Origin: Microbacteriaceae bacterium
GTDB taxonomy: Bacteria > Actinomycetota > Actinomycetes > Actinomycetales > Microbacteriaceae
Reading direction: 5' to 3'
Assembly: GCA_025463545.1 (NCBI GenBank)
Contig: JAODAR010000005.1
Coordinates: forward strand, 1 to 64,000
Length of the DNA: 64,000 bases
The notes under the pieces are model-generated. The model was not told where the DNA came from, did not search any database, and was given only the letters and a program-made list of their open reading frames with translations. The stretch's first letter is position 1. Each line of letters begins with the position of its first letter. Shown here one piece after another: positions 28,247 to 36,507 of this stretch. A program made the position numbers and the translations under genes.

Positions 28247-30436
28247 TCAGAGCTGACCGTCGAGCGCCTGGGTGAGCAGGAAGATGAGCGCGCTGGCCTG
28301 CACCGAGTCGGCGGAGCCGATCTCTTCCTCTGAGCCATCCAGCGCCCGGGCGGCGAGACCCTGCTTGCTGCCGATGAGTTCGGCGATGCGGGCGTCGATG
28401 GTGTGGGCGGCGATGATTCGCCACGCGGTGACCGGTTCGTCCTGCCCGATGCGGTGCACGCGGTCGATCGCCTGGGTCTGTTCAGCGGCAGTCCAGCTGA
28501 GCTCGGCGAGCACGACGTTGGACGATGCCTGCAGGTTGACACCGACGCCAGCCGCGGTGAGCGAGCAGACCGCGACGGCCACATCGGGGTCGTTGTTGAA
28601 CGCGTCGATGGCGGCCTGGCGTTCCAGCGCCGACTGGTCGCCGCGGAGGGAGACGGTGCGCAGGTCACGCTTGGCGAACGTCTCCTCGGCGATATCCATG
28701 ACGTCGATGTGCTTGGCGAAGAAGACCACCTTGCCAACCGAGCGGGCCAGCTGGGCCGCATAGTCGGCGGCGAGGCCAGCCTTGGCCTGGCCGATCTTCC
28801 GCACCATGGTGAACACGTTCTCGCCGGTGGTGACGCCTTTGGACTCCTCGAGTTCGGCGTGTGCGACAGCGCGGATGAACGCTGCGCGCTGGTCTTCGTC
28901 TGGGACCATCAGCTTGGACCCGGTCGACCGGGCGGCGACCAGGGCCTGGTAGCGCGTGACCAGTCGGGCGGCGAGTTCGCGTTCGGCCTGGCGGATGGAC
29001 CGGCCCAGGTCGTCGTCGAGCTCGACCGGCAGGTCGGCGATGCGCTTGGCGGGCAGGTCGGCGGCCACGTCGACCTTGCGGCGACGCACGATGCCCATGT
29101 CGATGACGGATGCGCGGGCCTTGGCGTAGAAGCCGTGGTCGGCCGGCGTCAGCCCCGTCTCTTCCAGCTTTGCCATGAGCTTCGCGGTGGGCTTGTCGCC
29201 GTCGATCCAGCCGAGGAATTGCCAGATGGCACGGAAGTCGTCGACATCGTTGATCAGCGGGGTTCCGGTGAGCGCCATCAGAAGCGGCTCGCCGCCGGGA
29301 GTCCGCTTGCGAATCTGGTCGGCGAGCGACAGGACGTGCTTGGAACGCTGTGACTGCAGGTTCTTGATGAAGTGCGCCTCGTCGACGACCATGCCCTTGA
29401 AGCCGAGGGTGCCGAGCCAGGCCAGGTGCCGGTCGAGCACGTCATAGTTCACGATGACAACGTCCGCGAACGCGTCGAGGGTGTCGCCGTCCCCATGGAT
29501 CACGGTGGCCCGGCGGTGCGGCGTCCACAGCTCGACTTCGCGCGCCCAGTTCATCTTCACCACGTTGGGCACGACGGCCAGCAGCGGGTAGGCACCGGCA
29601 ACGGATGCCGCGAGCAGGCTCTGCGCGGTCTTGCCCAGCCCGGGCTCGTCGGCGAGGAGGTAGCTTCGGTGGCCGAGCCTCGCGCTTTCGATGAAGCGCG
29701 CCTGGTGGCGCATCAGCTCCATGCCGCGCGGCGCCAGGCGATCGATCGGGGGGGCTTCGGGGAGGTGCATGCTGGCGGCCTGACCGCCCGAGCCGTACTC
29801 GAACGACTTGAACAGCGGGCCCAGCAGTTCCCAGTTGGCGAGCCGGCGCACGGGCACGACCGGCTTCGGCTGCAGGGCGCTGAAGTCGGGGGCGAGGAAC
29901 GGGTTGGCCAGCTGCCTGGCCTTGACCGACTGCGGGATGACCTGGTTCTCGGGCAGTTCGGGCTTGGCTTCGGGTTCGCGGGTGATGATGAGCTCGTCGG
30001 GGCTCAGTTCGGCACCTGACTCGAGCAGCCAGTCACGGCGGAAACGCTGCGCGACGGTCGAAACGGATGCGTCGGGCTCGAGCAGGGTGATCAGGCTGGT
30101 GTCCCGGGCGGCGGTCTTGGCGAGGATCTGGGCGATGCCGTCAAGGCGTTTGAGCAGTTCGGCGCGGTCGGCATCTGCCACCTCTGGGCTGGTCTTCACC
30201 CGGGCGCGCTCTTCGCGCATCAACAGTGCGATGACCTGGAACTTGGTGCGGTTGGTGGGCCCCAGCTTGCCCTTGCCCTGGGCTTTGGCCTCGACCTCGC
30301 GCACCTTGCGGGCGAGGATCGGGATGATCGGTGCGTCTTCGTCGTGCGAGCGCGTTCGAGTCCTGCTGCGGCCGCCGCTGCCGGCGCCGTTGCTTGCGCG
30401 TCCGCTGAAACCTGACTGGTGGCGGGAGTAAGCCAT
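28247..30436 (-). CDS. SNF2-family DEAD/DEAH box helicase
   Basis: 729 aa from ATG 30436. The N-terminal ~230 residues are an Arg/Ser-rich and helical extension of unknown role. The SNF2 ATPase follows: Walker A in DEPGLGKTAQSLLAA, Walker B VVDEAHFIKN, MALTGTPLIND (motif III) and the C-terminal lobe with VVFFAKHIDVMDIAEETF and QAIDRVHRIGQDEPV (motif VI). The first-lobe layout is close to the SMARCAL1/HARP branch, which acts as a DNA translocase or annealing helicase. The biological role in Actinobacteria is unproved. No restriction or defence genes are adjacent. Confidence 0.93.
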   Translation of the reverse strand: MAYSRHQSGFSGRASNGAGSGGRSRTRTRSHDEDAPIIPILARKVREVEAKAQGKGKLGPTNRTKFQVIALLMREERARVKTSPEVADADRAELLKRLDGIAQILAKTAARDTSLITLLEPDASVSTVAQRFRRDWLLESGAELSPDELIITREPEAKPELPENQVIPQSVKARQLANPFLAPDFSALQPKPVVPVRRLANWELLGPLFKSFEYGSGGQAASMHLPEAPPIDRLAPRGMELMRHQARFIESARLGHRSYLLADEPGLGKTAQSLLAASVAGAYPLLAVVPNVVKMNWAREVELWTPHRRATVIHGDGDTLDAFADVVIVNYDVLDRHLAWLGTLGFKGMVVDEAHFIKNLQSQRSKHVLSLADQIRKRTPGGEPLLMALTGTPLINDVDDFRAIWQFLGWIDGDKPTAKLMAKLEETGLTPADHGFYAKARASVIDMGIVRRRKVDVAADLPAKRIADLPVELDDDLGRSIRQAERELAARLVTRYQALVAARSTGSKLMVPDEDQRAAFIRAVAHAELEESKGVTTGENVFTMVRKIGQAKAGLAADYAAQLARSVGKVVFFAKHIDVMDIAEETFAKRDLRTVSLRGDQSALERQAAIDAFNNDPDVAVAVCSLTAAGVGVNLQASSNVVLAELSWTAAEQTQAIDRVHRIGQDEPVTAWRIIAAHTIDARIAELIGSKQGLAARALDGSEEEIGSADSVQASALIFLLTQALDGQL

Positions 30437-30641
30437 TGTTCTCACTTCACGAAAGGAGCGGCATCCGTTGAATGCCTGCTAGTGATACGCCGAAACCCTG
30501 AATCGAGCAGCATGTCTGCCGCATCACAGTTCGGGAGCGTTGCTGCTCACGAGCACTGTCACGCAGTCACACGGTCGAAACGGTGACCGGGTTTTCCGGG
30601 CGTGGTACCAGTCTACGCCCGGCTCACACCGCTTCAGCGCG

Positions 30642-31010
30642 TCACTCGCTGTGCGCCGGAACTTTCGTTCTGATCCCCACCAGCACGAATGCGAGCGCGG
30701 CGATGAACTGCGCAGAAACCCAGCCTTGCCCGTGCAGTTCGATTACGAACACGGGGTTCCAGAGCACAGCGATGGGAACCAGCAGGATCAACCACCACCA
30801 TGCTCTCGCCTGGATCACGAAGATGCAGATGATGATGGCGAGGATGCTGACCACGTAACGGATGATGATGAAGCTGTCGACGTCGAGCAGCGCAAGTCCG
30901 GCGAGCAGCGCGATTGCACCCAGCAGCCCGGGTGCGAGCGCCGACCGCGTGAACGCTGGTTCGGCCGGTGTTCCCTGCTTGCGCTGGACCGGTTTCTTCG
31001 GTGCCTTCAT
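30642..31010 (-). CDS. Small tetraspan-like membrane protein
   Basis: 122 aa from ATG 31010, overlapping the stop of the DUF2207 gene (TAATG), so the two are translationally coupled; the ribosome site GGAGGAG is encoded in the Gly-rich end of the upstream gene. A basic N-terminus is followed by about four hydrophobic segments, including LLGAIALLAGLALLDV and WWWLILLVPIAVLWNPVFVI. The DUF6804-like pattern of an aromatic WNPVF motif is suggestive, but I am not certain of the family. Confidence 0.75.
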   Translation of the reverse strand: MKAPKKPVQRKQGTPAEPAFTRSALAPGLLGAIALLAGLALLDVDSFIIIRYVVSILAIIICIFVIQARAWWWLILLVPIAVLWNPVFVIELHGQGWVSAQFIAALAFVLVGIRTKVPAHSE

Positions 31011-32956
31011 TAGACTCCTCCTCCCCCGCCGCCGCCTCCGCCGCCTCCGACAGACCCTCCGCCGCTGAAGCCGGAGCTTGACGAGCTGGTCGCGCTTCCG
31101 GACCACGTCGTCGTTGTTGTGCTCGCGAACGCGCTCACCCCGGCCGCGAAATAGGCGGCGTTGAAGGCACCCGAGCCGTAGTACCAGTCAGGCTGCGATC
31201 CGCTGCGTGCGTAGTAGTCGCCGAGCACCTGTGACCACTGCTTCTCCTGGTTGAACAGCACAGCGTAAGGCAGCACCCGTTCGTACAGCTTCACAACCTG
31301 CAGTGGGCGATTGGATTCGTCGCCGGCGGCGAGGGCCGTTTCGCCGGGTGGGTCCGGCCGATAGGGCGACCGAAGTGCGCCCTGCGGGCTTTGCAGCACG
31401 CGCAGCCGATCGGTTTCGGCAAGTTCGATGTACAGTTTGAGGCCCTTCAGGTAGTCACGCAGCTCGGCACCGGCCGGGGTGAGCGGCCGTACGGTGAAAA
31501 TGACGATCATCGTCAGGATCGTGACGATGATCGACACGAACAGGGTGAGGAACGGCCAGGCGCCGCCGACCTCGGTGGCGAGGGCGATGATGCTGCCGAC
31601 TGCGCCGACGACACCGCCGAGAATCGCGAGTGCGGCCAGCCATCCGCGAGTTGACCCGCCGCGATGCTGCCTGAGCCCGTCGGTGAATACCCGTTTCCCG
31701 GCCGTGCGCAGTGCCGACTGCAGCCCCTTCGACAGTGCTGCATCCTTGCCTGTGAGGTCACGAGCGGCGCCCGGCACGAGGCCGGGAAACAGGTGGGACA
31801 GCACGGAATGTTCGAGCCCGTCGACACCATTGGCGTGTACGAGCTCGAGAATAAAGTGTTTCCTCCCCTCGCCCTCGAGCACCCGAACGTTGCCACGGAC
31901 CGCGAAGCTGATGAACTGGGCGGCCATGGAGCGGCCCTTGGCAGCCGTACCAGCGATATTGCCGGCCGTGAGCAGGTCCACGCCCTCCGGTGGAAGATAC
32001 TCAGCGATGATCGTCGGCCGGCCCGGGGCGCTGCCCCAGCGGGTGACGCGGAGTACGCCTGCCGCGATGAGAGCGACCAGGCCCGCCAGTGCGCCGGCGA
32101 GCCCAATCGACGGGAAGGGGTTCGCGGTGAAGGAGTCGTCACGGGGCACGAACGTGCCCGATTCGAACCCGGCATCGATGGTGAGGCCCTCGTGAGCCGC
32201 GAGGTTCGACGCGGTGGCCTCCACGCGCCATCCGTCACCGTGGGGTTCGCTGCTGATGTTGTCACACGCCGCACCTGAATTGGATTGGCCTCTGAAGCAT
32301 GCGGTGTCACCGGTGAGCTGCGGCGCGATTGCGGGGTCGACGTTCAGGGTCGCTGAGACTTCACCGAAGGGCTGTGCCCAGCCGGTGCCGTTGACCTGCC
32401 AGTAGAACTCTTCGGTGTTGGCGTTGTCGGGGTAGAGGATGACGTGCTTCTGCGAGTAGCGGATGACATAGGTTTGCGGGCCGTGCACGAAATTGTCGGC
32501 CGCAATGGTGACGGCAAGGAAGTCGCCATCGTCTTCGCTGTCATCGTCGGTCTCGAAGCTGCGCGGCTTGCCGTCACCATCGGTCACGCTCGTGACTCTG
32601 AGCTCGGTCGGGTGCCCCTGGTAGTGGGTGGGGATGGCGCGACGGATGCCGTGATTCTGGTCGATCTCGGGGAAGCGGGCGACGATCGTCTCCGTCGTGA
32701 CCAGAGTCGAGTGCCCCTCTCGGTCGAGGCCAAGCGAGTAATCGGAATGCCAGGAGTCGAAGGTGAAGTCGTCGGTGCCGGCGGGAACGGTGCTGGCGGG
32801 AATTGCGGCGACTGGCTGTGCACCGAGTGGCACGGACGCAGCAGCAGCAACCGCTGTCGGCCTGGCCGTCGTGAGCGCGGATGCCGGCGCAGCGACCGTG
32901 AGCAGTGCGGCGAGTCCGACAATCGTCGTCATAGTGAGGCGAGCGAATCGACGCAT
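31010..32956 (-). CDS. DUF2207 domain-containing membrane protein
   Basis: 648 aa. A clear signal peptide (residues ~1-28, LTMTTIVGLAALLTVAAPAS-ALT) leads to an extracytoplasmic DUF2207 beta domain (~60-280; DYSLGLDREGHSTLVTTETI, later EEFYWQVNGTGWAQPF). Then come one helix (~290-310), a cytoplasmic domain, a hairpin of two helices (~455-510) and a final domain ending in a Ser- then Gly-rich tail (GGGSVGGGGGGGGGGGV). This is the usual architecture of the family; function is unknown. The next gene starts within its stop codon. Confidence 0.9.
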   Translation of the reverse strand: MRRFARLTMTTIVGLAALLTVAAPASALTTARPTAVAAAASVPLGAQPVAAIPASTVPAGTDDFTFDSWHSDYSLGLDREGHSTLVTTETIVARFPEIDQNHGIRRAIPTHYQGHPTELRVTSVTDGDGKPRSFETDDDSEDDGDFLAVTIAADNFVHGPQTYVIRYSQKHVILYPDNANTEEFYWQVNGTGWAQPFGEVSATLNVDPAIAPQLTGDTACFRGQSNSGAACDNISSEPHGDGWRVEATASNLAAHEGLTIDAGFESGTFVPRDDSFTANPFPSIGLAGALAGLVALIAAGVLRVTRWGSAPGRPTIIAEYLPPEGVDLLTAGNIAGTAAKGRSMAAQFISFAVRGNVRVLEGEGRKHFILELVHANGVDGLEHSVLSHLFPGLVPGAARDLTGKDAALSKGLQSALRTAGKRVFTDGLRQHRGGSTRGWLAALAILGGVVGAVGSIIALATEVGGAWPFLTLFVSIIVTILTMIVIFTVRPLTPAGAELRDYLKGLKLYIELAETDRLRVLQSPQGALRSPYRPDPPGETALAAGDESNRPLQVVKLYERVLPYAVLFNQEKQWSQVLGDYYARSGSQPDWYYGSGAFNAAYFAAGVSAFASTTTTTWSGSATSSSSSGFSGGGSVGGGGGGGGGGGV

Positions 32957-33013
32957 CCCCCAACCCTAGCGAAGGGCTACGGCGCTTTCCGGCCGACCGG
33001 TTGTCGTCGTCGC

Positions 33014-33093
33014 GCGAAAACAGGATGAATCAGCCTTCTGTACGCGAATGCCGGAAGAATCTGCACTCAGCCCGAGTCGCATCCGGTTTTCGC
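33014..33093. repeat. REP-like palindrome, family C (copy 1)
   Basis: GCGAAAACAGGATG (33014-33027) pairs with CATCCGGTTTTCGC (33080-33093), one mismatch, loop about 50 bases. The arms match those of the perfect element at 38106-38191. It occupies most of the gap between the divergent DUF2207 and copper ATPase genes. Confidence 0.65.
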
Positions 33094-33102
33094 TGTAGCG
33101 GC

Positions 33103-33119
33103 ATACCCGTAGGGGGTAT
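33103..33119 (+). promoter_or_regulatory. Probable CsoR operator
   Basis: ATACCCGTAGGGGGTAT, a near-palindrome with the C-run/spacer/G-run layout of CsoR operators (TACCC-N-GGGGTA), ending 12 bases before the ATG of the copper ATPase gene. The csoR gene is the second gene of the same transcript, so copper-released autoregulation is the natural reading. The close spacing suggests a very short leader. Confidence 0.8.
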
Positions 33120-33131
33120 AGCCTGAAGTAT

Positions 33132-35447
33132 ATGAGCGACCGAGAGCACACTCCTGTCCCCCACGCCGGGCACGACATGCACGCCGGACACGAGGCGCAC
33201 TCCGGTCGGGGCGTGCACGCCGGGCACGAGATGCACGACGCCCACGACGCCCACGACGCCCACGCCCGACACGAGGCGCACGCCGGTCACGACATGCACG
33301 CCGGGCACGCCGGGCACTCGCGTCACGCCGGCCACGATATGCACGCCGGCCACGACATGCACAACGGCCACGACGCCCACGGCGGGCACGGCGGCCACGG
33401 CGATCACGTCGCCCAGTTCCGCCGCCTGTTCTGGATTATGCTGATCATCGCAATCCCGACGGTCTTCTTCAGCGGCATGTTCGCCGACATCCTCGGTTAC
33501 CCACTGCCGGAATGGGCGTTCGTGCCCTGGATCTCCCCCGTTCTCGGCACGATGTTGTTCGTCTGGGGCGGAAAGCCGTTCCTGACGGGCGCCGTCTCCG
33601 AGTTGCAGGCGCGGAAACCCGGCATGATGCTGCTGATCGCCCTCGCGATCACGGTGGCGTTCCTCGCCTCGTTGGGTTCGAGCGTCGGCTTCCTCGACCC
33701 CCAGCTCGATTTCTGGTGGGAACTCGCGCTCCTGATCGTGATCATGCTGCTCGGCCACTGGATCGAAATGCGCTCGCTCGCGCAAACCTCCACCGCCCTC
33801 GAATCCCTCGCCGCTCTCCTGCCCGACGAGGCCGAACGGGTCGAGGGTGACGCGGTGGTCGTCGTCGCCCCCAGCGACCTCAAGGTCGGCGACATGGTCA
33901 TCGTGCGTCCCGGCGGTCGGATTCCCGCGGACGGCGACATCACCGAGGGGACAGCGGATGTCGACGAGTCGATGATCACGGGTGAGTCCCGCGCCGTCCG
34001 CCGCGGACCCGGCGCGCACGTGGTCGCCGGTACCGTCGCCACCGACACGGCGGTGCGCGTGCGGGTCACCGCGATCGGCGACGACACGGCGCTGGCCGGC
34101 ATCCGTCGCCTGGTAGCGGATGCCCAGAGCTCGTCGTCGCGCGCCCAGCGCCTCGCCGACAAGGCGGCCGGCTGGCTGTTCTGGTTCGCCCTGGGCGTCG
34201 GAGTGCTCACAGCTGTCGTCTGGACCATGCTCGGCAACCCGGACGACGCCGTCATTCGCACGATCACGGTGCTCGTGATCGCCTGCCCGCACGCCCTCGG
34301 CCTGGCGATTCCGCTCGTGGTGTCGATCGCCACCGAGCGGGCGGCCATGGCCGGCGTGCTGGTCAAGGACCGTCTCGCCCTGGAAAGCATGCGCACAGTC
34401 GACACCGTGCTGTTCGACAAGACCGGCACCCTCACCCGTGGCGAGCCCGTTGTCACCCACCTTGGAGGAGCGTCAGGACAGACCGAGCAGCAGCTGCTGG
34501 CGCTGGCGGCGTCTGTCGAAGCGGACAGCGAGCATCCGCTGGCGAAGGCGATCATCGCCGCGGCTCAGGCACGCGAGGTCGCGGCTCCTGCCGCCTCTGG
34601 CTTCCGCGCCTCACCCGCGCTCGGAGTCACCGCGACCGTCATGGACCGGCAGATCAGTGTCGGCGGGCCTGGCATGCTGGCCGACCACGGCGCCCGTCCC
34701 CTCCCCGTGACGAGCAGCTGGGCCGCCGAGGGCGCGATCGTCCTGCATGTGCTCGCTGACGGCGAGGTGATCGGCGCCATCGGGCTTGCCGACGAGGTAC
34801 GCCCCGAGTCCCGGCAGGCAGTGGATGCGCTGCACTCGCGTGGAATCGAGGTCGTCATGATCACCGGTGATGCCGAAACCGTCGCGCAGTCCGTGGCGAC
34901 CCAGCTCGGCATCGGCCGGGTCTTCGCCGGCGTCAAGCCCGGCGACAAGGCCGCGGCAGTGGCTGCCCTACAGGACGAGGGGCGGAGCGTCGCGATGGTC
35001 GGCGACGGTGTCAACGACGCGCCGGCCCTGGCGCAGGCTGACGTTGGCATCGCCATCGGAGCGGGAACGGATGTCGCCATCGCGTCGGCGGGAGTGATCC
35101 TGGCCAGCGACGACCCGCGATCGGTGCTCTCCGTGATCGAACTCTCACGCGCGAGCTACCGCAAGATGAAGCAGAACCTGTGGTGGGCGGCGGGCTACAA
35201 CCTCATCTCGGTACCGCTGGCTGCCGGGATACTGGCGCCGATCGGCTTCGTGCTTCCCATGGCCGTCGGCGCCCTGCTCATGTCGCTCTCCACGATCGTC
35301 GTCGCGCTCAACGCGCAGCTACTGCGCCGGCTCGACCTGCGACCGAACGCGGTCATCCCGCTACGTCCCGTCGCGGCGAGCACCGCAGCCACAACGCGTG
35401 CCGCGATCCCGGATGCCGCCGCGGCCACCAGAATGGACCCACGATGA
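33132..35447 (+). CDS. Copper-translocating P-type ATPase, CPH-type with His-rich N-terminus
   Basis: 771 aa. Residues ~1-95 are a His/Asp/Gly/Met-rich repeat (HAGHDMHAGH units), a metal-binding tail that replaces the usual CxxC domains. The pump core follows: MITGESRAVRRG (actuator), CPH in VIACPHALGLAIPLV, phosphorylated Asp at ~429 in DKTGTLTRGEPV, and GDGVNDAPALAQADVGIAIG. CPH plus a His-rich N-terminus defines CopB-like P1B pumps, which export copper or silver. The gene sits behind a CsoR operator and overlaps csoR by four bases. Confidence 0.95.
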   Translation: MSDREHTPVPHAGHDMHAGHEAHSGRGVHAGHEMHDAHDAHDAHARHEAHAGHDMHAGHAGHSRHAGHDMHAGHDMHNGHDAHGGHGGHGDHVAQFRRLFWIMLIIAIPTVFFSGMFADILGYPLPEWAFVPWISPVLGTMLFVWGGKPFLTGAVSELQARKPGMMLLIALAITVAFLASLGSSVGFLDPQLDFWWELALLIVIMLLGHWIEMRSLAQTSTALESLAALLPDEAERVEGDAVVVVAPSDLKVGDMVIVRPGGRIPADGDITEGTADVDESMITGESRAVRRGPGAHVVAGTVATDTAVRVRVTAIGDDTALAGIRRLVADAQSSSSRAQRLADKAAGWLFWFALGVGVLTAVVWTMLGNPDDAVIRTITVLVIACPHALGLAIPLVVSIATERAAMAGVLVKDRLALESMRTVDTVLFDKTGTLTRGEPVVTHLGGASGQTEQQLLALAASVEADSEHPLAKAIIAAAQAREVAAPAASGFRASPALGVTATVMDRQISVGGPGMLADHGARPLPVTSSWAAEGAIVLHVLADGEVIGAIGLADEVRPESRQAVDALHSRGIEVVMITGDAETVAQSVATQLGIGRVFAGVKPGDKAAAVAALQDEGRSVAMVGDGVNDAPALAQADVGIAIGAGTDVAIASAGVILASDDPRSVLSVIELSRASYRKMKQNLWWAAGYNLISVPLAAGILAPIGFVLPMAVGALLMSLSTIVVALNAQLLRRLDLRPNAVIPLRPVAASTAATTRAAIPDAAAATRMDPR

Positions 35448-35776
35448 CAGATCACACTAACGATGCTGCCGCGCACGAGAGCGCACACGGCGGCGCCCAT
35501 GGCTACATCACGAACAAGGACGACTACCTCAAGCGGCTGCGCCGGATCGAAGGGCAGGCCCGGGGCCTCCAGGGCATGGTCACCGATGAGAAGTACTGCA
35601 TTGACATCCTGACCCAGGTCTCAGCGATGACCAGCGCACTGCAGTCCGTCGCGCTCGGGCTACTGAACGACCACCTGAGCCACTGCGTCGTCGATGCGGC
35701 CGTCGCCGGCGGCGCCGAAGCTGAGGCAAAGATCAAGGAAGCCTCCGACGCGATCGCCCGCCTCGTTCGGTCCTGA
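35444..35776 (+). CDS. csoR: CsoR-family copper-sensing repressor
   Basis: 110 aa from ATG 35444, which overlaps the ATPase stop (ATGA). All-helical DUF156 repressor. The Cu(I) ligand set Cys-His-Cys is intact: Cys in DEKYCIDIL, His and Cys in LNDHLSHCVVDA. RIEGQARGLQGMV is the usual DNA-binding helix. The first ~25 residues are His-rich (HTNDAAAHESAHGGAHGY), echoing the ATPase tail. It should repress its own operon until Cu(I) binds. Confidence 0.95.
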   Translation: MTDHTNDAAAHESAHGGAHGYITNKDDYLKRLRRIEGQARGLQGMVTDEKYCIDILTQVSAMTSALQSVALGLLNDHLSHCVVDAAVAGGAEAEAKIKEASDAIARLVRS

Positions 35777-35840
35777 TCGGCTGCTCCTGGCCCGCCGCTC
35801 CTGATCGGCCGCTCCTGATCGGCCGGTCCTGGCCCGCCGG
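35771..35840. repeat. Five 14-bp tandem repeats after csoR
   Basis: Five 14-base units of the form TCCTGATCGGCCGC or TCCTGGCCCGCCGC at 35771-35784, -798, -812, -826 and -840; the csoR stop codon lies inside the first unit. A degenerate sixth follows. They fill the gap between csoR and the convergent SGNH gene. Confidence 0.9.
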
Positions 35841-35854
35841 CCCTCATCCCGCCG

Positions 35855-36415
35855 CTACACCGGCTGGACAGGGATGGCGCTGGTGACCGGCGGCCGCTCG
35901 AAGATGTCCTCGACTGCCGGCTTCAGAATGGCGATCCAGGCCTCGTAACCGGCATCGGTGAGGTGCAACCGGTCCTCGGAGTATGCCTGGTCGAGTTCGC
36001 CGTCCGGCTGCGCAAGAGCAGGCCACAGGTCGACATAGCGAGCCTTCTGCGTCGGTGCGAACTGCCAGAGGTGGCGATTGATCGAGCGGATGGTTTCCGC
36101 ATAGTCGCGTTCCCGTGGAACCACCGACTGGATCATCAGCCGGGTCTCGGGCACGGCGCGGCGCACGTCGCACAGGATCGTTTCGATGTTGCGCCCAATG
36201 TACTCGTCGGACCGACGCCAGCCCAGGTCGTTGGTCCCGACTTGGAGCACTACGGCGTCCGGGCGCAATGCGACGACGTCGGGAAGGCGTGCGATCACAT
36301 CGTCAGTGGTGTTCCCGCTGACGCCCATGTTGTACACGGTGTATTCGGGAAACCATTCCTCCCACCGTCCACCGGCGGTGAGGCCGTCTCCCACGAATGC
36401 GATCGATCCCGACAT
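35855..36415 (-). CDS. SGNH/GDSL hydrolase-family protein lacking the nucleophile Ser
   Basis: 186 aa from ATG 36415, behind GGGGGAGG. The SGNH blocks are recognisable: block I AFVGDGLTAGGRW, block II NMGVSGNTTDDV, block III LQVGTNDLGW and block V DRLHLTDAGYEAW with the Asp-x-x-His pair. In block I the catalytic Ser of GDS(L) is Gly (codon GGC), so normal ester hydrolysis should fail unless another residue substitutes. All other blocks are intact, so a binding role or recent inactivation is possible. No signal peptide. Confidence 0.85.
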   Translation of the reverse strand: MSGSIAFVGDGLTAGGRWEEWFPEYTVYNMGVSGNTTDDVIARLPDVVALRPDAVVLQVGTNDLGWRRSDEYIGRNIETILCDVRRAVPETRLMIQSVVPRERDYAETIRSINRHLWQFAPTQKARYVDLWPALAQPDGELDQAYSEDRLHLTDAGYEAWIAILKPAVEDIFERPPVTSAIPVQPV

Positions 36416-36507
36416 GTTCGCCTCCCCCAGTATCATGCCTCGAACAGGCGACCATAGCTAGGGCTTTGGAGGCGACGGGGGTCACACCGAGCATGCCGCT
36501 GGTTGCG

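Noticed and set aside
26806..28275. 489-codon + strand frame
   Set aside because: Antisense to pfkA and the small hypothetical gene; no start signal or family motif.
28247..30436. Phage-defence helicase system
   Set aside because: The SNF2 helicase has no adjacent methyltransferase, nuclease, PglX- or Drm-like genes; neighbours are housekeeping.
33030..34460. 476-codon minus-strand frame
   Set aside because: Antisense to the copper ATPase; its His/Val repeats mirror the His-rich DNA of the real gene.
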